From DATJUF01 sp035524095 (GTDB lineage: Bacteria; Desulfobacterota; Binatia; Binatales; Binataceae), in NCBI GenBank assembly GCA_035524095.1, contig DATKPK010000225.1, positions 1-17,138 of the forward strand: a stretch of DNA of 17,138 bases, written 5' to 3'. Of the stretch, positions 1 through 6,716 are shown piece after piece. Below the pieces are notes generated by a model, which ran no database searches, had not been told where the DNA came from, and was given only the letters and a program-made list of their open reading frames with translations. The position numbers were made by a program, and so were the translations under genes. How positions within the stretch are numbered: the first letter of the stretch is position 1; each line of letters starts with the position of its first letter.

Positions 1-37
1 CCGGTTTCGGGCGCGGTAACTCGCCCGCCTTTCCGCC

Positions 38-55
38 CGCGCGCGGCCGCGCGCG
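38..55. repeat. 18-bp perfect GC palindrome
   Basis: An uninterrupted self-complementary run of alternating C and G is centred on a NotI-type GCGGCCGC core. It lies 8 bases left of the larger inverted repeat at 63-117. No function is assigned. It may simply reflect high GC, or belong to a structured intergenic element together with its neighbours. Confidence 0.6.
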
Positions 56-62
56 AACTTCT

Positions 63-117
63 GCTACGGTTTTGGGGAGGCTGCCACCTTTGGTGGCAGC
101 CTCCCCAAATCCGTAGC
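63..117. repeat. long near-perfect inverted repeat (hairpin)
   Basis: Bases 71-88 pair perfectly with 92-109 (18 bp) around a TTT loop. After one T/T mismatch (70 with 110), bases 63-69 pair with 111-117, giving 25 paired positions. The T-run lies in the left arm and neither strand has a U-tract after the stem, so it is not a textbook Rho-independent terminator. It lies about 165 bases past the efp stop. It could be a factor-binding site, a cruciform, a small palindromic repeat element or a backup terminator. Confidence 0.8.
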
Positions 118-207
118 GAGACGCGATTTCACTCCACGCTACGCCCTCGAGGCCCGGCTGTGTCTGTACGATGTAAAGATTAGCGCCGAGCCTGAGCGGC
201 TTGGACA

Positions 208-237
208 CGGGAACGGGACCGGCCGCCCCCGTTCCCG
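208..237. terminator. hairpin downstream of efp, possible terminator
   Basis: Bases 208-217 pair perfectly with 228-237 (10 bp, CGGGAACGGG and its complement) around a 10-base GC-rich loop. It lies 45 bases past the efp stop, where a terminator for the minus strand is expected. The only T-rich tail, CCTTTTA, is on the plus-strand side at 241-247. As an intrinsic terminator it would therefore work better for plus-strand transcripts entering efp from the left. Its role for efp is an inference from position. Confidence 0.45.
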
Positions 238-281
238 CACCTTTTACTCTGGACGGCTTGGCCTGACGCGCCGCCAGCGGC

Positions 282-845
282 TTACTTGGAACGCGAGACG
301 TACTCATGCGTCTCGGTATTAATTGTAATGACGTCGTCTTCCTGCACGAAATGCGGCACTTGCACTACCAGGCCAGACTCGGTCGTCGCAGGTTTCAGCG
401 TATTCGTAACCGCTGCCGTCTTGATGCCGGGGTCAGTGCGCACGACCTTCAATGCGACGGTTTTCGGCGGCGTCACGTTGAGCGGCGTGCTTTCGTAAAA
501 TTCGACTTCGACCTTCATGTTTGGTTTGAGGAAGCCAGCTACGTCCTCAATCAAGTCCTTCGGTAGGGTGATTTGATCGAACGTCTCTGTATTCATGAAA
601 TGGAATTCGCCGCCTTCCTCGTAGAGGAATTCCATTTCCACCTGATCGAGGATCACTCGGTCCACCCGATCTTCTGAGCGGAACCGGTTTTCCGTCTGGG
701 TACCGGTCACGATATTGCGTAACTTGGTCTGCACCATCCCCCGCCAGTTCCCCGGCGTGATATGACTGATCGTCATCACGCGCCACAATCCGTTATTGTA
801 TTGCAGCACCATACCGGGCCTGAGCTGAGTCGCCTGAATCAACAT
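282..845 (-). CDS. efp: Translation elongation factor P
   Basis: EF-P binds between the P and E sites of the ribosome and relieves stalling at polyproline stretches. The 187-residue length and three-domain OB-fold layout match the family. Signatures include the N-terminal KOW-like domain, the FMNTETFDQ segment, the NVTPPKTV segment and the C-terminal TDPGIKTAAVTNTLKPAT and YVSR stretches. The domain I tip reads PGNWRG (P31-G36) where the E. coli protein has PGKG, so Asn33 occupies the place of the modified Lys34, with Arg35 two residues on. The ATG at 843-845 has only a weak GAGAG ribosome-binding site. It lies 152 bases downstream of the secreted repeat protein on the same strand. No EF-P modification enzyme (EpmA, EpmB, EarP) is in this window. 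Confidence 0.97.
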   Translation of the reverse strand: MLIQATQLRPGMVLQYNNGLWRVMTISHITPGNWRGMVQTKLRNIVTGTQTENRFRSEDRVDRVILDQVEMEFLYEEGGEFHFMNTETFDQITLPKDLIEDVAGFLKPNMKVEVEFYESTPLNVTPPKTVALKVVRTDPGIKTAAVTNTLKPATTESGLVVQVPHFVQEDDVITINTETHEYVSRSK

Positions 846-997
846 TTAGCTTTACTCTCGCGGGAAGTTGGAACCGCTTAACGTAACGCGATCGCGAAAG
901 CTGGGGCAAGTGGGGCAATCAAGGGGTCTGTGGAGCATCCGAGTTGCCTGACCCAATTAGTTTGCCGAGCGAGCAAAATCTTTCAGTTTCACGCGGC

Positions 998-2800
998 TCA
1001 CCACGCCCCTTCCGGAGGTCGATTGCCGATGCCGCTCCCGGCCGAGGGCGCAGCCATATAGGCGTTGATGCCGCCCACGCCGATCGCCTGCTCTGTGTAT
1101 GCGCCGGTGTTATCCGTCACGCGAATCACCGCCGGACCGTTGGCCGGATTGTAGTAAGCGGTAAATGGGACCGTCTGCGTACCGAAATGCGATAACACCG
1201 AACCCAGGAACCCCGCAGCACCGTTCGCGCCACCAATCGGAATTGCCTGATCCAGCATACCGTTCTGATAGAGTCCGGCGGTACGCACGTTGCGCCCATT
1301 TATGATGCCGGTAACCACTGTTTGGCTTGGCGATAGGCTGGTTACCGATTGAATCTGGATCGACATCGTGCCCGGCTCCGCGTTCGCCGGTGCGCCGATT
1401 ATCATCGACGTCCCTCCAGGCACGGGCGGATCGATAGTTGAGGAGTTGAACATTGCAGATGGGGTCGTTGCGGCGATAGCCGTCGACAGGTCGATTGGCT
1501 GCTCAGCGTAATGGCTCCCGACGCCGAACGCCCGAATTGACGCCGAACCGCCATCCATGACGAAGCGCTTGTCGATATTGTTGGTTGCGGCACTGCTGCT
1601 CGTAGCAATCTCCGCCGCCAGCCGCCCATCGATATAAATCCCTGCACGCGTTACGTCACGTCCCTGAATCACGCCGAGCACCTCGTACATCGGCGGCTCG
1701 ACTGCAATCTGTCGAACCGCGACCACATCGATTTGCACGTCGCCCAGATGGCTTTCCAGCGTATGACGCTTAGATGGCGAAGGCCGCGTCGACCCATGAC
1801 TAGGAATCTCAGCGGTACCAGCCGCCGCATTTTCCTCGGGCGCCTCGGCCGGACGCGAGCCATCAACTTCCACGCCCTCTTCATTCGCGCCCGAGTTACG
1901 TGGCCCGCTATTGACAATCCCACCTTCGGGCGAGGACGCAAAAGCCTCGGCTGAACGGCCCTGCGAATCATACACCCGGATCGACGTCCCTGGTTCCGGG
2001 CTTCCGAGGCCGATGTCAAAATCGAGCCGTTGCTCGCCCTGAATCGTAGCTATCTTGATACGCTTCAATAATTGGCCATTCTGGTAAATTCCCCCGCCAG
2101 TGAGCGCGGTGCCCTCCAGATAGCCCTTGATACGCATTACGCCGCCCTCATTACTGCTCGATTCAATTACGGCTTTGGGCGGTTCGCCAATCGAGCTCTC
2201 GGACGGCATCGGTCCGATACGTTCCAGCGGTGCAGCACCTTCCGATGCTACCGGTTTAGCCGGGCTGCTCTCAGTTGCCGATGCGCCGGATTCAGTGGGA
2301 GTTCCCGACGAGGTGCTGGCCCTCGCTATAGATGGCCCAGCCACGCTCGGCGGCATAGCCTTGGCCAGAGCCTCGAGCTCGTGCGTGATTGAACTCCACA
2401 TCTCGGATTCACCCGAGCCCTTGATCGCCTTGTCGACGGCCGCGTGATCGGCGAGCAGCGTCGCCATCTGCGATGCAACCCCGGTACGATCGCCGGAAGT
2501 GAGCATCTGGCTCAGTGTCTGCGCGTCAGCGGCAAAGCTCGCGACCGGGGCGGCGAGTGAACTCATGTTATTCTTTGCGCTGATCGAATTGAGCATGCCA
2601 AAGGCGTTATCGCTCAACTGTAACGCCAGATGCGCAGCGTGCTCAGATTCGTTTTCGGAAGCCTGCGCGAAGCCCGCGGACAACAGCATCAGCCCAATCA
2701 AGAGCAAGAGCGCCAGCCCCGCGCATCCGCTGAATAAACGGCCCCGCACAGCGGCGAGTATAGCCGCGTCGAGTCGATCGTAGAACATCTCCGCCTGCAT
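998..2800 (-). CDS. Secreted or membrane-anchored protein with three beta-type repeats
   Basis: This is a 600-residue protein of unrecognised family. A hydrophobic stretch at about residues 27-45, ending in an AQA-like site, suggests a signal peptide or anchor. Residues 48-150 look helical, and 151-220 are low-complexity Ser/Pro/Glu/Ala. Three related modules follow at about residues 222-288, 356-438 and 480-575. Each has a G-x-I-x-G-R-like strand, then an A/G-G-I/L-Y-x-(D/N)-G-x-L segment, then a final strand resembling IRVYDSQG, SIRAFG or IRVTDNTG. Between modules 1 and 2 lies a polar linker (about 290-350). The pattern suggests tandem Ig-like or beta-sandwich domains in an envelope protein. 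The start could be M1 or M5, and neither has a clear ribosome-binding site. It lies upstream of efp on the same strand. Confidence 0.85.
   Translation of the reverse strand: MQAEMFYDRLDAAILAAVRGRLFSGCAGLALLLLIGLMLLSAGFAQASENESEHAAHLALQLSDNAFGMLNSISAKNNMSSLAAPVASFAADAQTLSQMLTSGDRTGVASQMATLLADHAAVDKAIKGSGESEMWSSITHELEALAKAMPPSVAGPSIARASTSSGTPTESGASATESSPAKPVASEGAAPLERIGPMPSESSIGEPPKAVIESSSNEGGVMRIKGYLEGTALTGGGIYQNGQLLKRIKIATIQGEQRLDFDIGLGSPEPGTSIRVYDSQGRSAEAFASSPEGGIVNSGPRNSGANEEGVEVDGSRPAEAPEENAAAGTAEIPSHGSTRPSPSKRHTLESHLGDVQIDVVAVRQIAVEPPMYEVLGVIQGRDVTRAGIYIDGRLAAEIATSSSAATNNIDKRFVMDGGSASIRAFGVGSHYAEQPIDLSTAIAATTPSAMFNSSTIDPPVPGGTSMIIGAPANAEPGTMSIQIQSVTSLSPSQTVVTGIINGRNVRTAGLYQNGMLDQAIPIGGANGAAGFLGSVLSHFGTQTVPFTAYYNPANGPAVIRVTDNTGAYTEQAIGVGGINAYMAAPSAGSGIGNRPPEGAW
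1076..2137 (-). repeat. three degenerate protein-level repeats inside the secreted protein
   Basis: The coding positions of the three modules are 1937-2137, 1487-1735 and 1076-1363. The aligned cores are GGGIYQNGQLLKRIKI, RAGIYIDGRLAAEIAT and TAGLYQNGMLDQAIPI. They agree at the G-I/L-Y-x-(N/D)-G-x-L positions but have diverged at DNA level, which points to old internal duplication rather than recent copying. Confidence 0.7.
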
Positions 2801-2848
2801 CCGGACGACTGGTGCCTCGACACTCAGTTACTTCGCGCACAAGCTGAG

Positions 2849-2877
2849 TTTGGCTCTCAGGCGAGGCCTGCTAAAAT
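2849..2877 (+). promoter_or_regulatory. candidate sigma70-type promoter for ygfZ-like gene
   Basis: TTTGGC/TTGGCT at 2849-2855 and TAAAAT at 2872-2877 are separated by 16-17 bases. They lie about 75 bases before the ATG at 2954, in the divergent spacer between the secreted protein gene and the ygfZ-like gene. The match to the -35 consensus is partial, so this is a weak call. Confidence 0.3.
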
Positions 2878-2953
2878 CTAGCGTTACCAGTTGATCCGCA
2901 GTCGTCACGCCCTCCAGTTTAGTGGATGCGACCAGAACTCTCGGAATTTGATA

Positions 2954-3910
2954 ATGCCCTACGAAAAGCATTACGCCGCGCTTATTCAGTCGGCCGGAAT
3001 CGCCCGTCTCGACGACCGCATCGTCGTGCGCGTTATCGGTGATGATCGCGTCACCTTCATGCACGGCATGTGCTCTCAGGACATCCAGAATCTGCAGCCA
3101 GGGATGACCGCCCCAGCGCTGCTCTTAACCGAACACGCGCACGTCGTCGCGGACTTCTTCATCTATGCCACCGATGACGCTGCCCTCCTGATAGAAATTG
3201 AGCGCTCGCGGTGGCCGTGTGCGCGCGCCCATTTGGAAAAATTTCTGGTAGCCGACGACGTCGAATTCGAGGAACTTGAAGGGCTAACAGTAGTCGATAT
3301 CGAAGGTCCGGCCGCGGCCGAGACGATTGCTGCAATCGGGACTGAAGGCATTAAAGTGGCAAAAGAGTGGCGCCATTTTATTGCCGGTCCGGCACGAATC
3401 GCATCCATCCCACGTTTCGGCGGCCCGGCATTCACGCTTCTGGCTGACACTTCGGCGGTGCCTGATCTGATCGCGACAATGCTCCAATCGCCGTCTCATT
3501 CCGAATTGGTCGAGCCCTCCGCGCTGGAATTGCTGCGCATCGAAAATCGCATTGCGTTGGTCGGAGTCGACACAACGGACAAAACTCTCGCCCTCGAAGC
3601 CCGCCTCGAACGCGCAATTTCGTTCAACAAGGGTTGCTATATCGGGCAGGAGACGGTGGAACGTGCGACGGCGCGAGGTGGCGTCAAAAAGCGCCTTTGC
3701 AGTCTCAAAATCGAAGGCAATGAAGTACCGTTGGCTAACTCCGCGGTCTTCCTCGACGGTAAGGAAATCGGGTGCCTGACCAGCGTACTACAATCTCCTA
3801 GGTTAGGCGTTATAGGCTTGGGTATTCTCCACCATAGCGCGTGGCGCCCCGGCACACCGGTTCTAATAGGCGCCGCCGAGTATGCTTTCCGCGCGGTCGT
3901 ACAGTCCTAA
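2954..3910 (+). CDS. ygfZ: YgfZ/GcvT-like folate-binding protein
   Basis: This is a 318-residue member of the YgfZ/CAF17 branch of the aminomethyltransferase fold. Family members bind tetrahydrofolate and support repair or assembly of Fe-S clusters in certain enzymes, including tRNA thiolation enzymes. The diagnostic K-G-C-Y-x-G-Q-E signature is present as KGCYIGQE (residues 226-233), followed by the usual T-V-E-R and R-G-G-V-K-K-R-L segment. The cysteine of the signature is kept. The reading frame is open back to 2891, but the ATG at 2954 (MPYEKHYAAL) matches where homologues begin, so I chose it. There is no strong ribosome-binding site. Fe-S upkeep fits a genome that also encodes a radical SAM protein (10461-11309). 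Confidence 0.88.
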   Translation: MPYEKHYAALIQSAGIARLDDRIVVRVIGDDRVTFMHGMCSQDIQNLQPGMTAPALLLTEHAHVVADFFIYATDDAALLIEIERSRWPCARAHLEKFLVADDVEFEELEGLTVVDIEGPAAAETIAAIGTEGIKVAKEWRHFIAGPARIASIPRFGGPAFTLLADTSAVPDLIATMLQSPSHSELVEPSALELLRIENRIALVGVDTTDKTLALEARLERAISFNKGCYIGQETVERATARGGVKKRLCSLKIEGNEVPLANSAVFLDGKEIGCLTSVLQSPRLGVIGLGILHHSAWRPGTPVLIGAAEYAFRAVVQS

Positions 3911-4051
3911 AACACGAACTTGGATGAGCGTGGTGCCAACCAATGGTTAGAATTTCTTGGTCGATTGACTTGCAATAATTGTTGGCGCTTCTAACTATGC
4001 TGATCGTGTCGGCTGGCCAGCGCCGGCATCAAAATTAAGGAGTTTCTAGCA

Positions 4052-4195
4052 ATGGCGAATGTACTCGGTAAGCGTTACCTGTGTGAAACCTGCGGCACTG
4101 AAGTCCTGTGCAACAAGGCCGGTTCCGGTGGGCTTGAGTGTTGCGAGGGAGAGATGAAGATCAAAGAAGCGAAGCCGCTTCCTTCTTCCGACTAA
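4052..4195 (+). CDS. Desulforedoxin-like mini-protein (copy 1)
   Basis: This is a 47-residue protein. It has the spacing of desulforedoxin, the small FeS4 iron protein also found as the N-terminal domain of some superoxide reductases: C11-x2-C14 then the adjacent pair C30-C31. The pattern MAN-x-LGK-x-Y-x-C-x2-C ... G-x-L-x-CC is shared with a paralogue at 9202-9321. An extra cysteine, C20, is not in the paralogue. The C-terminal tail (EAKPLPSSD) is longer than usual. GGAG at 4039-4042 sits 9 bases before the ATG and supports the start. Four Cys around one iron is known for the family. The electron partner here is unknown. Confidence 0.88.
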   Translation: MANVLGKRYLCETCGTEVLCNKAGSGGLECCEGEMKIKEAKPLPSSD

Positions 4196-4247
4196 GCCCT
4201 CGGCTCGTGCAGGGTGTCCGCTCCTGGGGGGTAGCGGATGAGCAGGC

Positions 4248-4278
4248 GGGGTGGGGGAGCTACAGGGGGATTAGTGGG
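4248..4278 (+). promoter_or_regulatory. G-quadruplex motif in the 5' leader of the amidohydrolase
   Basis: Four G-tracts on the sense strand (4248-4251, 4253-4257, 4265-4269, 4276-4278) are separated by loops of 1, 7 and 6 bases. This fits the standard G3+N1-7 rule. It ends 6 bases before the GTG start at 4285, and a further GGGGGG lies at 4226-4231. The same G-rich stretch contains the only plausible ribosome-binding site, so folding could limit translation. Function is inferred. Confidence 0.5.
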
Positions 4279-4284
4279 TAGCTG

Positions 4285-5838
4285 GTGATAGCTCTCGAAA
4301 AAGCTGACCTCGTTTTGCATGGGGGCAACGTCCTCGGTCATCCAAATAGCGATACCGTGGCTGTTGCCAGTGATCTAATCATCGCTCACGGGCGCTTCGC
4401 TGACCTTAAAGCTCTGGTCGGCCAGAAGACCCGGATGGTCCGGCTCGCGGGCCGCACTGTGTGCCCCGGTTTCATCGACTGCCACCTCCATTTTATGGAA
4501 GCGGCAGCCGTGGCGACCGGTGTCGACGTTACCCGTTGCCGCCGCGTCGACGACCTTCTGGCCGATCTGCGCGTAGCTGCGGGACGAACACCTGCCGGTA
4601 ACTGGCTACGGGCATTCGGCTGCGACGAAGCACTGATGCGCGATCATCGTGGTCCGATCCGCGACGAACTCGACCGAGCCATCACCCGTAATCCCCTCCG
4701 CCTGCGCCATCAGACCCTGCACGCCTCATGGCTGAATTCGCGCGCGATTGCACACTTGGGCCTTGAGCGCGAAGGTTTTGTTCCCCCCGACGGCGCATGG
4801 CTCGAACGCGATTCCGCTGGCCGCCTGACTGGCCTCGTCGCCGGCATGGAAGAATGGCTCTCGCGAATGCTGCCCTTTGTCACGTCCGCCGAACTCGAAG
4901 GCCGCGTCCGCAATTTCAGCAAGGAATTAGCAGCCTCAGGTGTTACTGCGTTCACTGACGCGACCCCACGCAACAGTTTCGACGATGTCGCCACCTTCGC
5001 TCGTTTCATCAGTTCTCGCATTATAGGCCAGCGCGTCAACGTGATGGTTGGCGGACGTGCGCTCGGCGCCGTTGCCGACGCAAGTGCTATCAACAAGCCG
5101 GGCCTTCGGCTTGCCGGAGTAAAATTCACAAATCTTGCGCAATGGCGAACGGACGAGCTCGCCAATCAAGTCGCGCGCGCCATCACCCAAGGTCTCGACT
5201 ATGCCTTTCATGCTACAGAGGTCGAAGAGCTCGAAGGTGCGCTCAACGCGATCGCAAGCGGACGGCAGCTTGCTGGCGAACTCCCTGGACCGCACCCGAT
5301 AGCCCGCATCGAGCATGGGGGGGTGATTCCGCCCGATTATCCCGAACGCATCGCTCGGCTTGGCGTATGGGTCGTCACAAATCCCGGTTTCATCCATTAT
5401 CGAGGTGCGAAGTATGCCACCGAGCCAGGGTTACTTCCCTATACCTACCGCTCGCGCAGCCTAATCGCCGCAGGAGTCAAGCTCGCCGCCGCCACTGATG
5501 CGCCAGTTACGCCCGGCCGTCCCCTGACTGCTATCGCAGCCGCGGTCACCCGTATGTCCAAAGACGGCGCGGTGCTCGCACCCGAAGAGCGTTTGACGAC
5601 GAATCAAGCCTTTGACCTCTTTACCCGCAGTGCGGCTGAGGTTAGCCATCTCGACTCCGGAGTAATCGAAAAGGGCCACCTGGCTGATTTGATTGTCCTG
5701 CCGGCCGACCCTGAAAAACTTGATCCTGCGGCACTGCGCACGCTCGCAGTTGATATGACTATCGTAGGCGGCCGCACCATCTACGAGCGCGGACTCGCAG
5801 CCGGTATCCATCGTGCCGACGCCGGTCGGGGTCGCTGA
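4285..5838 (+). CDS. YtcJ-type metal-dependent amidohydrolase
   Basis: This 517-residue member of the amidohydrolase superfamily (amidohydrolase 3 / YtcJ branch) is expected to hydrolyse an amide or related bond with a divalent metal. The N-terminal beta-sandwich strand leads to GFIDCHLHF, with the metal pair H67 and H69. The barrel then carries a conserved K280 (AGVKFT), H309 (FHATE), H344 (RIEHGG) and D405 (ATDAP), a complete metal-site set. The C-terminal beta-sandwich returns with GHLADLIVL and the IVGGRTIYERG ending typical of the family. The start is GTG at 4285, directly after a G-rich leader. The substrate is not readable. The next gene downstream is an enoyl-CoA hydratase, so release of a carboxylic acid for CoA activation is a reasonable but unproven idea. 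Confidence 0.88.
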   Translation: MIALEKADLVLHGGNVLGHPNSDTVAVASDLIIAHGRFADLKALVGQKTRMVRLAGRTVCPGFIDCHLHFMEAAAVATGVDVTRCRRVDDLLADLRVAAGRTPAGNWLRAFGCDEALMRDHRGPIRDELDRAITRNPLRLRHQTLHASWLNSRAIAHLGLEREGFVPPDGAWLERDSAGRLTGLVAGMEEWLSRMLPFVTSAELEGRVRNFSKELAASGVTAFTDATPRNSFDDVATFARFISSRIIGQRVNVMVGGRALGAVADASAINKPGLRLAGVKFTNLAQWRTDELANQVARAITQGLDYAFHATEVEELEGALNAIASGRQLAGELPGPHPIARIEHGGVIPPDYPERIARLGVWVVTNPGFIHYRGAKYATEPGLLPYTYRSRSLIAAGVKLAAATDAPVTPGRPLTAIAAAVTRMSKDGAVLAPEERLTTNQAFDLFTRSAAEVSHLDSGVIEKGHLADLIVLPADPEKLDPAALRTLAVDMTIVGGRTIYERGLAAGIHRADAGRGR

Positions 5839-5871
5839 TAATTTACTTGTTTTCCGCCTGATTCAGGCTAA

Positions 5872-5908
5872 ATTCCTCATCTACGGACCCATCGGTCCGA
5901 TGAGGAAT
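5872..5908 (+). promoter_or_regulatory. hairpin covering the ribosome-binding site and start of the hydratase gene
   Basis: Bases 5872-5880 pair with 5900-5908 (9 bp) and 5884-5889 pair with 5894-5899 (6 bp). There is a 3-base bulge (5881-5883) and a CATC loop. The right arm contains GAGGA (5902-5906) and the first two bases of the ATG at 5907. No U-tract follows, so a terminator is unlikely. In the mRNA this would hide the initiation site, suggesting translational control. A smaller hairpin (5856-5868) precedes it. Confidence 0.6.
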
Positions 5909-6674
5909 GAATTCGTCATCGCCAACCACCGCCGCCGAAGCGCCCGGCTTCAACGTAGTGCTCTATGCCAAGCGCGACGGGATCGCGTGGGTGACATTGA
6001 ACCGGCCCGATCGCTACAACGCCTACAACGTCGCGATGCGCGACGACCTTTATCAGGTGCTGACTGCGATCCATGAAGATCCCGAAGTCCGTGCGATGGT
6101 TCTGACCGGCGCAGGCTCTGCGTTCTCGACCGGGGGCGATGTCAGCGAATTCGGCCAAGCGCCTTCCCCACTGGCGGCGCGCTGGATCCGCTTCCGCCGT
6201 GACGTCTGGGGGCGACTTCGCGGTCTCGCGATTCCGACCATTGCAGCCGTCCACGGCTTCACCGTCGGTGGCGGCCTCGAGATGGCACTGCTCTGCGACA
6301 TCGCGATTGCTGGGCGCAACACGCGTTTTTGCTTGCCCGAAACCGGCCTCGGCATGATTCCCGGCGTAGCCGGAACGCAAACCGCGACCCGCCGCCTGCG
6401 GCTTGGGTGGGCTCTTGATCTATGTATTACCGGCCGTTGGATTGACGCCCGCGAGGCTTTGTCTATAGGTTTGGTCGCCGAAGTCGTGCCGAACGGATCG
6501 CTTGACCGCTCGGCCCATGCCTTGGCCCTTAGGCTTGGACGGTTGCCACGCGCTGCCGTGGCCGCCGCCAAGCTCGCCGTGTGGGAAGGGCTTGAGCTGC
6601 CGCTCGCCGACGGTTTGGATCTCGAGGCTCGGCTAGCCGAGCGTCTGCAAAGAATATATTTGGCGGATCAATAG
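5907..6674 (+). CDS. Enoyl-CoA hydratase/isomerase (crotonase fold)
   Basis: This 255-residue crotonase-family enzyme is expected to add water across, or isomerise, the double bond of an enoyl-CoA. The first oxyanion-hole segment is FSTGGDVSEF (about 73-82), the second is TVGGGLEMALLCD (119-131). Both acidic residues of classic hydratases are present: E125 in GGGLE and E145 in LPETGLGMIPG. The frame has a stop at 5901-5903, so the ATG at 5907 is the first possible start. Its GAGGA lies with no spacing, which is poor, and both sit inside a hairpin. A 68-base gap separates it from the amidohydrolase stop, and 42 bases separate it from the following acyl-CoA synthetase, so cotranscription is likely. 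Substrate chain type is not apparent. Confidence 0.92.
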   Translation: MNSSSPTTAAEAPGFNVVLYAKRDGIAWVTLNRPDRYNAYNVAMRDDLYQVLTAIHEDPEVRAMVLTGAGSAFSTGGDVSEFGQAPSPLAARWIRFRRDVWGRLRGLAIPTIAAVHGFTVGGGLEMALLCDIAIAGRNTRFCLPETGLGMIPGVAGTQTATRRLRLGWALDLCITGRWIDAREALSIGLVAEVVPNGSLDRSAHALALRLGRLPRAAVAAAKLAVWEGLELPLADGLDLEARLAERLQRIYLADQ

Positions 6675-6699
6675 CCCCGCCGTGCGCATCAGGCCGCGC

Positions 6700-6706
6700 A
6701 GGAGGT
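6700..6706 (+). promoter_or_regulatory. strong ribosome-binding site fixing a GTG start
   Basis: AGGAGGT, an essentially complete anti-16S match, stands 10 bases before the GTG at 6717. It supports that start for the acyl-CoA synthetase. Confidence 0.75.
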
Positions 6707-6716
6707 AACTGGACCT

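Noticed and set aside
1..281. Possible tRNA or small structured RNA gene left of efp
   Set aside because: No acceptor-stem/T-loop arrangement with a GGTTCGA-type T-loop is present; only simple inverted repeats are seen.
2891..2953. Upstream start for the ygfZ-like gene
   Set aside because: The extra 21 residues are unlike the family start, while MPYEKHYAAL fits it.
3965..4001. TTGACT and TATGCT as promoter of the first desulforedoxin-like gene
   Set aside because: Spacing is about 25 bases and other pairings match the consensus poorly. A promoter probably exists here but cannot be placed.
4936..5397. Long open frame on the minus strand (153 codons) inside the amidohydrolase gene
   Set aside because: It is fully antisense to a well-supported gene with metal-site motifs, shows no family features, and is of a kind common in GC-rich DNA.
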